From positions 124,001 to 188,000 of the forward strand of contig CAJMRY010000002.1 of NCBI GenBank assembly GCA_905215935.1: a stretch of 64,000 nucleotides of DNA, written 5' to 3'. The translations under genes and the position numbers were made by a program. Shown piece after piece: positions 37,729-45,441 of the stretch (its first letter is position 1; each line of letters opens with the position of its first letter). The stretch is from an uncultured bacterium (GTDB taxonomy: Bacteria; Bacillota; Clostridia; TANB77; CAG-508). Under the pieces are notes generated by a model that saw only the letters and a program-made list of their open reading frames with translations, searched no databases and was not told the origin of the DNA.

Positions 37729-37901
37729 ATTACTGTTATAATAATATTACTGTAGTATTAAAATAATTTAAAAATAACATAATAAAATTAAATGTATTTT
37801 TTATATAATTCAGTAATAAGAAAATAATTAAGTATGATAATCTAGATAAGAATAGTTACATATATTTTAATAAAATTTAACTATTAGGAGAGTATATAGA
37901 T

Positions 37902-38666
37902 ATGAACGAAGGAAAACATTCTAAGATAAGAAATAAAAAAGTTATGATAATAAGGATAATATTATTTATAATTATAATTGTCTGTGTCATAAATATTATA
38001 AAATGGCTCTTGGAAAATAAGAAAAATAAGGATTTATTGAATGATATGACCACTTTAGTAAAAGTGGCGAATACTATAAATATAGAAGAGACAGAGGTAG
38101 AACAATATACAGTAGAGTTTGAAAAATTAAAAGATAAAAATCCAGATATATTTGCATGGATAAAAGTAAAAGGAACATCTATAGAATATCCAATCGTACA
38201 AGCTAAAGATAATCTTTATTATCTAACACATAGTCTAGATAAAAATTATAATTCAGCAGGTTGGATATTTGCTGACTATAGAAATAAAATAGATGGTACT
38301 GATAAAAATCTAGTTATATATGGGCATAATAGAAGAGATGGAAGTATGTTTGGTACACTAAAAGATGTATTAAAAAAGGAATGGTATGATACTTCAGAAA
38401 ATCAATATATTACATTCGAAACGGAAGACAAACCCGAGATATATCAAGTGTTTTCAGTATACCAAATAAAGGCGGAAGATTATTATATAAAAACAGACTT
38501 CAATAATGATAAGGAGTTTGAGGATTTTATAAATACTATAAAATCTAGAAGTATTAAAGATTTCAAAAATGAAGTTACCAAAGCTGATAATATAATTACT
38601 TTATCTACTTGTGGAAATGATAATAGATATAGAGTAGTATTACATGCTAAAAAGATGGAAATATAA
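37902..38666 (+). CDS. srtB: Class B-type sortase
   Basis: The 254-residue protein has an N-terminal membrane helix (about 15-38) and an extracytoplasmic sortase domain. 'NPDIFAWIKVKGTSIEYPIV' and 'LYYLTHSLDKNYNSAG' are typical of class B; 'LVIYGHNRRDGSMFGTL' holds the catalytic His, 'IITLSTCGND' the Cys, and 'RYRVVLHAKK' the Arg. Sortases cut a C-terminal sorting signal and attach the protein to the wall or pilus. No substrate with a sorting signal is seen in the window. ATG 37902 follows AGGAGAG. Confidence 0.92.
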   Translation: MNEGKHSKIRNKKVMIIRIILFIIIIVCVINIIKWLLENKKNKDLLNDMTTLVKVANTINIEETEVEQYTVEFEKLKDKNPDIFAWIKVKGTSIEYPIVQAKDNLYYLTHSLDKNYNSAGWIFADYRNKIDGTDKNLVIYGHNRRDGSMFGTLKDVLKKEWYDTSENQYITFETEDKPEIYQVFSVYQIKAEDYYIKTDFNNDKEFEDFINTIKSRSIKDFKNEVTKADNIITLSTCGNDNRYRVVLHAKKMEI

Positions 38667-38704
38667 AAATTGGAAATAAGCTAGGTAAGGAGAGTGATAA
38701 TGTT

Positions 38705-40174
38705 TTGGCACAAATACAAGTAAAAGATTTAACATTTGGATATGATGATAGTATAGAGAATATTTTTGAAAATGTATCATTTAATCTAGACACAGATTGG
38801 AAGTTAGGATTAATAGGAAGAAATGGAAAAGGAAAAACCACTTTTTTTAATTTATTATTAGGAAAATATAAATATCAAGGAAACATAACTGGAAATATAG
38901 AATTTGAGTATTTTCCATATGAAATAGATGATGAAAATGATATATCAATAAATATTTTATATAATTTATTACCAAATGTAGAAGATTGGAAAATATATAA
39001 GGAATTAAATTTACTTAATGGAGATTCAGAAATTTTATATAGAAGTTTTAATACATTAAGTGGTGGAGAAAAAATAAAAATTCTATTGATAGGATTATTT
39101 TTAAAAGAAAATAAATTTTTATTAATAGATGAACCAACAAATCATTTAGATAAAGAAACAAAGAATGATGTTGAAAAATATCTAAAGAGTAAGAAGGGAT
39201 ATATAATTGTTTCTCATGATAGGAATTTATTAGATTCTGTGGTAGATCATATAATTTCGATTAATAAAAATAATATTGATATACAAAAAGGAAATTATTC
39301 ATCATGGAAGACAAATAAAGATAATCAAGATAAATTTGAAATATTGCAAAATCAGAATTTAGAAAAAAGTATAAATAAGCTAGAAAATGCAATAAGTAAA
39401 ACTGAAAATTGGTCTAAAGCTATAGAAAAAACAAAATATGGTGATGGACATGTAGATAAAGGATATATTGGTCATCAATCTAGTAGGATGATGCAAAGAT
39501 CCAAAGCAATATTAAAAAGGAAAGAAGCAGAATTTGATAAAAAATCTACACTACTAAAAAATTTAGAAAAGCAAGAAGATTTAAAAATAAAACCATTAAA
39601 GTATGAGAAAAGTAATCTTATTATTGCTAACAAATTGCAAATAACATATGATGGAAAAGCTATTTTTGAGCCAGTAAATTTTAATGTTCAAAATGGAGAT
39701 AGAATTGCAATTATAGGAAAAAATGGAAGTGGTAAATCTAGCATACTTAAATTAATATTGCAAAATGAAATTAGTTATAATGGAGAAATTAGAGTTTCGA
39801 ATGATTTAATAATTTCATATGTATCTCAAGAAACTAATAATTTAAAAGGAAGTTTAAAAAAATATATAGAAGAAAATAATATAAATGAACCAATATTTAA
39901 AGCAATGCTTTCAAAATTAGGTTTTTCAAATCTGGACTTTGATAAAGAAATTAATAGACTTAGTGAAGGTCAAAAAAAGAAGATTTTAATAGCAAAAAGT
40001 ATCTCAGAATCAGCACATATTTATATATGGGATGAACCATTAAATTTTGTTGATATTATTTCAAGAGAGCAAATAGAAAAAGTGATATTAGAATATAATC
40101 CTACAATGATTTTTGTAGAACATGATGAAATGTTTATAGAAAAAATTGCAACTAAGAAATTGCAATTATTTTAA
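38705..40174 (+). CDS. ABC-F ribosomal-protection-type ATPase (Lsa-like)
   Basis: The 489-residue protein has two ABC ATPase domains and no membrane part. Domain 1: Walker A 'GRNGKGKTTFFN', signature 'LSGGEKIKILLIGLF', Walker B 'FLLIDEPTNHLD'. Domain 2: 'GKNGSGKSSILK', 'LSEGQKKKILIAKS', 'IYIWDEPLNFVD'. The linker has 'VDKGYIGHQSSRMMQRSK', as in Lsa/CplR-type ABC-F proteins that displace lincosamide, pleuromutilin and streptogramin A antibiotics from the ribosome. Resistance is inferred. The start is TTG 38705 behind AAGGAGAG; no attenuator is evident in the short leader. Confidence 0.85.
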   Translation: MAQIQVKDLTFGYDDSIENIFENVSFNLDTDWKLGLIGRNGKGKTTFFNLLLGKYKYQGNITGNIEFEYFPYEIDDENDISINILYNLLPNVEDWKIYKELNLLNGDSEILYRSFNTLSGGEKIKILLIGLFLKENKFLLIDEPTNHLDKETKNDVEKYLKSKKGYIIVSHDRNLLDSVVDHIISINKNNIDIQKGNYSSWKTNKDNQDKFEILQNQNLEKSINKLENAISKTENWSKAIEKTKYGDGHVDKGYIGHQSSRMMQRSKAILKRKEAEFDKKSTLLKNLEKQEDLKIKPLKYEKSNLIIANKLQITYDGKAIFEPVNFNVQNGDRIAIIGKNGSGKSSILKLILQNEISYNGEIRVSNDLIISYVSQETNNLKGSLKKYIEENNINEPIFKAMLSKLGFSNLDFDKEINRLSEGQKKKILIAKSISESAHIYIWDEPLNFVDIISREQIEKVILEYNPTMIFVEHDEMFIEKIATKKLQLF

Positions 40175-40209
40175 TGATTTCAAGAAATATTATAAGGAGG
40201 AAAATAAGT

Positions 40210-40770
40210 ATGACTGAAAAGGAGAAAGTAAAAGCTGGAAAGCTATATAATCCAAATTTTGATAAAGAGCTAACAAAGGAAAGATCAATAGCAAAAGACC
40301 TATGCTATGAATATAACAAAATCAAGCCTTCAGATATAGAAAATAGAAAAGAAATTATTAATAAAATAATAAAAACTGATAGTGATAATTTTTTAATAGA
40401 ACAGCCTTTTATGTGTGATTATGGATATAATATAAAAATTGGTAATAATTTTTATTCTAATCATAATCTTATTATATTAGATGGAGCAGAAGTGGAATTT
40501 GGAGACAATGTATTTATTGCTCCTAATTGTGGGTTTTATACAGCAGGACATCCAATCAATATAAAAGAAAGAAATGAAGGTATAGAATATGCAAAACCAA
40601 TTAAAGTTGGTAATAATGTATGGATAGGTGGAAATGTTATTGTTCTTCCAGGAGTAACAATTGGAGATAATGTAACAATAGGAGCTGGAAGTGTTGTTAC
40701 AAAAGACATTCCATCAAATGTAATTGCATATGGAAATCCTGCGAGAGTAATGAAAAAAATCGAAGAATAA
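40210..40770 (+). CDS. maa: Maltose/galactoside O-acetyltransferase (left-handed beta-helix)
   Basis: The 186-residue enzyme begins 'MTEKEKVKAGKLYNPNF' and holds hexapeptide repeats from about residue 70: 'IGNNFYSNHNLIILDGAEVE', 'TAGHPINIKERNEG' with the catalytic His, and 'IGDNVTIGAGSVVTKDIP'. It acetylates sugars from acetyl-CoA. ATG 40210 follows AAGGAGG; the ABC-F gene ends 36 bases before, so the two may be cotranscribed. Confidence 0.9.
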   Translation: MTEKEKVKAGKLYNPNFDKELTKERSIAKDLCYEYNKIKPSDIENRKEIINKIIKTDSDNFLIEQPFMCDYGYNIKIGNNFYSNHNLIILDGAEVEFGDNVFIAPNCGFYTAGHPINIKERNEGIEYAKPIKVGNNVWIGGNVIVLPGVTIGDNVTIGAGSVVTKDIPSNVIAYGNPARVMKKIEE

Positions 40771-40873
40771 AAAGGTATTATGTAAAAATATATACTAGAA
40801 ATTTGAATATAAATTGTAAATAATGAGAAAATAAGTATAAAAATGTAACATCTTTAAATAACTTTTTATATGA

Positions 40874-40984
40874 TGTATTAATCCAAGACTTAAAAATGTA
40901 GCAGAATCAATTATTAATGAGCAAAGTAAAGGTGTTAGACAGCTTAAAGAAATACAAAAAGATTTATGCAAATTAAAAAAATGA
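40874..40984 (+). pseudogene. Possible C-terminal gene fragment
   Basis: An open stretch without a start reads 'NPRLKNVAESIINEQSKGVR' and ends in a Lys-rich tail at TGA 40982. It looks protein-like and helical but has no start or ribosome site. I do not recognise the parent family. Confidence 0.3.
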
Positions 40985-41008
40985 TATAAAATTTAATTTT
41001 TGTAAAAC

Positions 41009-41037
41009 TTGCCAAAAAAACAAAAATATGTTATTAT
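41009..41037 (+). promoter_or_regulatory. Promoter of the OLE-like RNA
   Basis: TTGCCA (41009-41014) and TATTAT (41032-41037) are 17 bases apart, just before the sequence turns GC-richer and structured. Confidence 0.65.
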
Positions 41038-41043
41038 AAGCTT

Positions 41044-41615
41044 TGGTGGTGCACTATTCTAGTTGCATTGTCTATTACGAGGGTGGGGCTAAAAATCCAC
41101 TAAAGGGCGTATCGTTGAAGTTTCTTGTTTGTGCGCGGAATGCCAGTTTTGTGTGTTTTCAGGAAGTAAGAAGGTAGGGCAATATGTAATGGCATACATA
41201 GAAAAACAGACCCTGCTTTCGCGGAGGCTTAAATAGTTAAATTTTAAGTATAACCTATATAAAGTGCCAAGACACAATATATAGTGTAGCCTGTCTTGAG
41301 TGGGAGTCTTGGGATTAATTTAAGTAACAATAAAATTTGGCCAAATTTTGTTGTTACGATAGTTATGAAATCACTACTGCAAAAGAGACTAGTAATAGGT
41401 TGCAATGTATTAAGGAAAACTTCTAGAGTGTTTGTTATGTAATTAACATGAAAATTTAAGGATTAAAGTACGGATTTAAGTGGTGATCTGGTGGCCTTGT
41501 TATCCTTAGGATATTTCTTTTAAATGGAAACGGCTAAACAGTAATGTTTAGTAAGAAATAGAGAAATTCTACTAGACCTAAACCGTAGAATTTACTTAAG
41601 TTTTACCACCTATAA
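41044..41615 (+). ncRNA. OLE-like large structured noncoding RNA
   Basis: About 570 bases without a credible gene stand out by higher GC and many local inverted repeats, for example GTAACAA...TTGTTAC flanking AAATTTGG-CCAAATTT around 41323-41356. The region lies directly upstream of a gene that matches OapA, the membrane partner of the OLE (ornate, large, extremophilic) RNA. Size, position and the early 'GGGTGGGGCTAAAAATCC' segment (41080-41098) fit OLE RNA, which forms a membrane ribonucleoprotein in anaerobic and extremophilic Firmicutes. Boundaries are estimated from the promoter and the start of OapA. The assignment rests on synteny and shape, not on an alignment. Confidence 0.75.
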
Positions 41616-41647
41616 ATTTAAATAATAGGAGAGAAATTAAGTAAAAA

Positions 41648-42190
41648 ATGAAAAAAGAAAAAGATGTAGAAAGTAAAAAAGATAATTCAGCAGTGAAGTG
41701 GTTTATAACAGTTTTTATTACTACATTCATATTATCTATATTATTTTCATATATATCTACTACAGCAATAAATGGCTTAGCAGTAATTCCAGCAGTAATT
41801 ATACTAATTCTAGTTATCTTTGTAGGAATCGTTTTTGATATAATAGGTGTTGCAGTTACAGTAGGCGAAGAGGCACATTTCCATGCTAAAGCATCTAAAA
41901 GAATAGCAGGTGCTAAAACTTCTATAAAGTTAATTAGAAATTCTGCAAAAGTTGCTAATATTTGTGCAGACGTTATAGGAGATATAGCAGGAGTTTTAAG
42001 TGGTGCTATTAGTGCAATGGTGTCTATGAAAATTACAGAAAGTTTTAATTTGCAATTTATAATAAGTGCTCTTGTTGCATCTCTAACAGTTGGAGGTAAG
42101 GCGTTAGGAAAAAATGTAGCTCAAACAAATAGTACTAAAATTGTAAATTTTGTAGGAAATATAATAAATATATTTGATAGAAAAAAATAA
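41648..42190 (+). CDS. oapA: OLE-associated membrane protein A (OapA-like)
   Basis: The 180-residue protein has membrane helices at about 18-40, 45-68 and 108-150. The core 'GIVFDIIGVAVTVGEEAHFH' followed by 'AKASKRIAGAKTSIKLIRNS' and 'NICADVIGDIAGVLSGAISA' matches what I recall of OapA proteins, which bind OLE RNA and tether it to the membrane. ATG 41648 is behind AGGAGAGA. It follows the RNA by about 30 bases. Known roles of the complex are in tolerance to alcohol, cold and Mg stress in Bacillus halodurans; that role here is inferred. Confidence 0.8.
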   Translation: MKKEKDVESKKDNSAVKWFITVFITTFILSILFSYISTTAINGLAVIPAVIILILVIFVGIVFDIIGVAVTVGEEAHFHAKASKRIAGAKTSIKLIRNSAKVANICADVIGDIAGVLSGAISAMVSMKITESFNLQFIISALVASLTVGGKALGKNVAQTNSTKIVNFVGNIINIFDRKK

Positions 42191-42219
42191 AAAGATATAA
42201 AATAATTTAATAAAACATA

Positions 42220-42249
42220 TTGACAACAATATAAAAAGTATGCTAATAT
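42220..42249 (+). promoter_or_regulatory. Promoter of tRNA-Leu
   Basis: Consensus TTGACA (42220-42225) and TAATAT (42244-42249) are 18 bases apart, about 20 bases before the tRNA. Confidence 0.75.
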
Positions 42250-42269
42250 TATTGTTGTCAAATAAATAT

Positions 42270-42353
42270 GCGGATGTGGCGGAACTGGCAGACGCGCTGG
42301 TCTTAGGAACCAGTGTCAACGACGTGGGGGTTCAAGTCCCTTCATCCGCACCA
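42270..42353 (+). tRNA. tRNA-Leu (anticodon UAG)
   Basis: GCGGATG (42270-42276) pairs with CATCCGC (42343-42349), followed by A and an encoded CCA. The anticodon arm CTGGT-CTTAGGA-ACCAG gives UAG, and 'GGTTCAAGTCC' is the T arm. The variable arm is long, as expected for Leu. Confidence 0.95.
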
Positions 42354-42363
42354 GAGTAAGGAA

Positions 42364-42390
42364 AGAGAGTTTTTAAAACTCTCTATTTTC
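42364..42390 (+). terminator. Terminator of tRNA-Leu
   Basis: AGAGAGTTTT pairs with AAAACTCTCT with a one-base loop, followed by ATTTTC. Confidence 0.7.
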
Positions 42391-42666
42391 ATATATAATA
42401 ATGCAATAGTAATGCAGTAGCATTTTTTATTTTGTTTTTCTAATTCACTAAAAGCAAAAAAGGGTTTATATTTAAGTTTAATAATTTACATTAAAACATA
42501 TAGTTGGTTAGAAAATTTAATATTACAATAATTATCAAATATCAAAATAATATAATTATCTGAATTTTGAAAAATGTAAAATACATAATAATTAAAAGTA
42601 ATAATGATTTTGAATAAAAATATGATATATTTTATTTTAAATATATTAAAAATAAAGGAGAAAATT
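42391..42666. other. AT-rich intergenic stretch
   Basis: Between the tRNA terminator and the DUF2000 gene I see no gene, RNA or clear repeat, only A/T-rich sequence and the AAAGGAG ribosome site at its end. Confidence 0.6.
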
Positions 42667-43095
42667 ATGAATTATGAAGATAAAAAAATAGTAGGAATTA
42701 TAGCTAGCAATGTTGAACCATCTATTGCACTTAATGTTATAGGACATCTTAGTGTTGCAATTGGAAAGTATTCAGACAACGAAATTATGGGTCAATCAAT
42801 TATAATTGATAAATCAGGAATAAATCATTTAGGGATTAGTAAGTTTCCTTTTATAATAACTAAGGTAAAAGCAGGGAAACTAAAAACAGCTATTGATATA
42901 GCAAAAAGTAATCCAAAATTATTAGTTGCAGATTATCCTAAAGATATGTTAGAAACTAGAACAGATGAAGAATTAGTTACATCAATTAATAGAAAAGAAA
43001 ATGATAAATTAGAATATTTAGGTGCAGTTATTTATGGTGATACTAAAGATGTAGATGAGATTACAGGTAAATTTCAGTTATGGAGAATTGATTAA
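42667..43095 (+). CDS. DUF2000-family protein
   Basis: The 142-residue product reads 'KKIVGIIASNVEPSIALNVI', 'GHLSVAIGKYSDNEIMG' and 'LVADYPKDMLETRTDEELVT', the DUF2000 pattern (a peptidyl-tRNA-hydrolase-like fold of unknown function). It is small and cytoplasmic. ATG 42667 is behind AAAGGAG; the frame is open further upstream, but without a ribosome site. It faces the minus-strand gene across a shared GC-rich hairpin. Confidence 0.8.
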   Translation: MNYEDKKIVGIIASNVEPSIALNVIGHLSVAIGKYSDNEIMGQSIIIDKSGINHLGISKFPFIITKVKAGKLKTAIDIAKSNPKLLVADYPKDMLETRTDEELVTSINRKENDKLEYLGAVIYGDTKDVDEITGKFQLWRID

Positions 43096-43117
43096 TTAAT
43101 AAATATTAAATTGAAAT

Positions 43118-43140
43118 ACCCCGCCGAAAAACAGCGGGGT
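43118..43140. terminator. GC-rich hairpin between convergent genes
   Basis: ACCCCGC (43118-43124) and GCGGGGT (43134-43140) form a strong stem. It ends the minus-strand gene and may also end the DUF2000 gene; T tracts are weak on both sides. Confidence 0.65.
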
Positions 43141-43149
43141 GAGACTACT

Positions 43150-43419
43150 TTAAAAGCTACTTGGAAGTGGATGTCTGTGCTTGGATATTTTGCGAGTAAC
43201 AATTTGATGCTCAATATTAGAGAGCATCTCTTGAATATTGTTTCGCTTATTTACAAGCTCATCCAAATCCTTAGAGGGATAGCCACGATTGACTGAATAG
43301 CCAACCGCAATTTGATAGTTGAGCTCGGCTACTATTCCTCTAATTGTTTTCCGAGTAGTTTCCAACTCTTCTGTAGTCATGGTTGCGGTGTCGACTTTGA
43401 CACCCAAAAAAGTTTGCAT
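43150..43419 (-). CDS. Small unrecognised protein, foreign-looking codon use, contains an in-frame CGG
   Basis: This is the only supported minus-strand gene. Its start (ATG ending at 43419) sits behind AGGAGGT at ideal spacing. The 89-residue product begins 'MQTFLGVKVDTATMTTEELE', is charged and probably helical, and ends 'HRHPLPSSF'. Codons are GC-richer than all neighbours (GTC, GAC, ACC, GCC, CTC), which points to transfer. Codon 23 is CGG (43353-43351) and the frame stays sensible after it, so in its original host CGG was Arg. If this organism shifts at CGG, the product would end after six further residues as a 28-residue peptide. The function is unknown. Confidence 0.65.
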   Translation of the reverse strand: MQTFLGVKVDTATMTTEELETTRKTIRGIVAELNYQIAVGYSVNRGYPSKDLDELVNKRNNIQEMLSNIEHQIVTRKISKHRHPLPSSF

Positions 43420-43708
43420 AAGGTTATACCTCCTAGTTGTGTAATAATATAATTGTAACATTTATTTATATAAAATGCAAATTTTACATAAAGTAACACA
43501 CTCTATTAAAATATTTTGACTATAATTAAAGTAAGGAAAATATGTCAAAAAATAATGAGAATGTTTAAACCTTTATTATCTTTTGATAAAGTAATGAAAA
43601 TAAAAAGAATATATTAAATGCACAATTAGATTACCAGCAGAAGAATATGATAAAAAATATATAGAATATATAAAAAATATTAAAAATAAAGTTTTGTCAG
43701 GAGGAATT

Positions 43709-44206
43709 ATGAAATTAACAGTAATACGTCATGCAGAAAGCATTTATAATGAAAAAGGATTGTTTCAAGGACAAGTAGATTGTGAATTAAGTAAAAGAGG
43801 GATAGAAGAAACTAAACAGAAATCAAAAGAATTTCCAACTGATTTTGACATTTGTTTTTGTTCTCCTTTAAAAAGAACAAGACAAACTGCCGAAATCTTA
43901 GTTCCGTATTTAGATATTATTTATGATAAACGACTAATGGAAAGAAAAATGGGTGAGTGGGAAAATACGCCTGTAAGTGACGAAAAACGTTTCTTACTAA
44001 ATAACAATGAAGTTCCATCAAGTATAGAAACTATTAAAGAATTAGATAAACGTGTTTTAGAGTTTTTAGATATGGTAAAGAAAAATTATAATAAACAAAA
44101 TGTTCTTGTTATTACTCATGGCGGAATAATCCATTCAATACATAGAGTATTGGGACTAAAATCGAAAGATGCAAATAATTTGGAGATGATAGCAATTGAA
44201 ATTTAA
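43709..44206 (+). CDS. Histidine phosphatase (phosphoglycerate mutase-like)
   Basis: The 165-residue protein begins 'KLTVIRHAESIYNEKGLFQG' with the phospho-accepting His in RHAE, has 'FCSPLKRTRQTAEIL', 'DKRLMERKMGEWEN', and 'LVITHGGIIHSIHRVLG' with the second His. It is a soluble phosphatase or mutase; substrate unknown. ATG 43709 lies behind CAGGAGG. The preceding 290 bases hold an open but startless stretch near 43605 and nothing definite. Confidence 0.88.
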   Translation: MKLTVIRHAESIYNEKGLFQGQVDCELSKRGIEETKQKSKEFPTDFDICFCSPLKRTRQTAEILVPYLDIIYDKRLMERKMGEWENTPVSDEKRFLLNNNEVPSSIETIKELDKRVLEFLDMVKKNYNKQNVLVITHGGIIHSIHRVLGLKSKDANNLEMIAIEI

Positions 44207-44297
44207 TAAATATATACTAGTAAATGCAATTTAAATATGATATAAACTATAAAAAGAAAATATAAATTAAATTAAAAAGTATATATGGAGGTATATA

Positions 44298-45051
44298 ATG
44301 AGTTTTAAAGATAAAGTAATATTAATAACAGGATCAACATCTGGGATTGGTCAAGGAATAGCTAAGAAATTACTTGAAGAAGGCGCAAAAGTTATTGTAA
44401 ACTACGCTCATAATGAAGAAAATGCAGAGGCAACTAGAAAATTATTTCGGTAATTATAAAGAAAATACGTTATTTATAAAAGCTGATGTATCAAATGAAA
44501 AAGCAGTAATAGATATGTATAAAAATATAGAAGAAAAATTTGGAAGATTAGATGGATTAGTAAATAATGCTGTATATGATAACATTTTTTCAATAGAAGA
44601 TTTAACACCAGAAGAATTTAGAAAAGAATTAGATGTAAATGTAGTTGCTAGATGGATGTGTATAAAATATGCTATTCCATTATTAAAGAAATCTACTATG
44701 CCAAGAGTAGTTAATATTGCATCAAGACTAGCTAGTAAGCCAATGTTAGATTCTGTTGCTTATTGTACAAGCGAAGCTGCTACAGTAATGTTAACTAAAT
44801 GTTGTGCACTAGAGTTAACGAGCAAATATAATATAAAAGTAAATACTGTAAGTCCATCAATGACATTAACTCCATTTGCTAAAAAGAGTTATACAGAAGA
44901 AGAGATTAAACAAACAGCGAAAAAGAATCCTAGTAAAAGATTAGGAGAAGTTGAAGATACAGTAAATGCGGTATTATTTTTATTAAGTGAAAAAGCAGAT
45001 TATATTAATGGTGAAAACTTAAATGTTAATGGAGGAATATTTTTAGTATAG
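44298..45051 (+). CDS. SDR-family oxidoreductase (FabG-like), +1 recoded, atypical active site
   Basis: ATG 44298 follows GGAGGT. The N-terminus 'KDKVILITGSTSGIGQGIAK' is the Rossmann NAD(P) motif. At CGG 44448 a stop (TAA) follows immediately in the zero frame; with a +1 shift the protein continues 'EATRKLF-G-NYKENTLFIKA' and finishes at 45051, 250 residues, the standard SDR length. Further motifs are 'LVNNAVYDN' (NNAG expected), 'RVVNIASRLASKP' with the catalytic Ser, and 'AYCTSEAATVML', where the usual Tyr-x-x-x-Lys has Glu in place of Lys. The last change makes ordinary dehydrogenase chemistry uncertain. The substrate is unknown. Confidence 0.85.
44448..44451 (+). other. +1 recoding site CGG-T directly before a stop codon
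   Basis: TTT CGG TAA becomes TTT (C) GGT AAT, making Gly51. The zero-frame TAA is at 44451-44453, the codon right after CGG, so only 50 residues would be made without the shift. Confidence 0.88.
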
Positions 45052-45118
45052 GAGGTAGTTATAACAGAAAACGAAATAACTACTGATATATTTACTAAAA
45101 AGAATAATTTATAAAAAA

Positions 45119-45152
45119 ATGAGTAGTTTGTAAAGGACTACTCATAATTTTC
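45119..45152 (+). terminator. Rho-independent terminator
   Basis: ATGAGTAGT (45119-45127) pairs with ACTACTCAT (45137-45145), followed by AATTTTCTT. Confidence 0.8.
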
Positions 45153-45273
45153 TTAAATAGAAGTGAATTAATTATATTTCTTAAATTTATCAGGTTGTAT
45201 TATATAATATTGTAGAAATATACAAGGAATTATGATAAACTAGAATTAATCTTTTAAAAAGGAGAGATATATT

Positions 45274-45420
45274 ATGAAGGAAAAATATTTTAAAGATTTA
45301 GGGTTAGATGATGACAATGGAAAAATGAAAAAATTAGAAACTGAGTATAATTTAGATGAACTATTTAATGATAATAAAGAGAGCGAAGAAAATAAAAAAG
45401 ATGATTCTAAAGAAAATTAA
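45274..45420 (+). CDS. Small acidic protein, 48 residues
   Basis: ATG 45274 lies behind AAAAGGAGAG. The product begins 'MKEKYFKDLGLDDDNGKMKK' and ends in a Ser/Glu/Lys/Asp-rich tail. It has no membrane segment or Cys and is probably disordered. It precedes rlmD by 21 bases and is likely cotranscribed. I do not recognise a family. Confidence 0.65.
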   Translation: MKEKYFKDLGLDDDNGKMKKLETEYNLDELFNDNKESEENKKDDSKEN

Positions 45421-45441
45421 TATAAAGTAGTAGGTGATAAA

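Noticed and set aside
41089..41277. Minus-strand open frame of 62 codons inside the OLE-like region
   Set aside because: No ribosome site and it lies within a structured RNA segment; the translation looks random.
43602..43708. Open stretch before the histidine phosphatase gene
   Set aside because: It is in frame with the gene but lacks a start and ribosome site; the real start at 43709 has a clear AGGAGG site.
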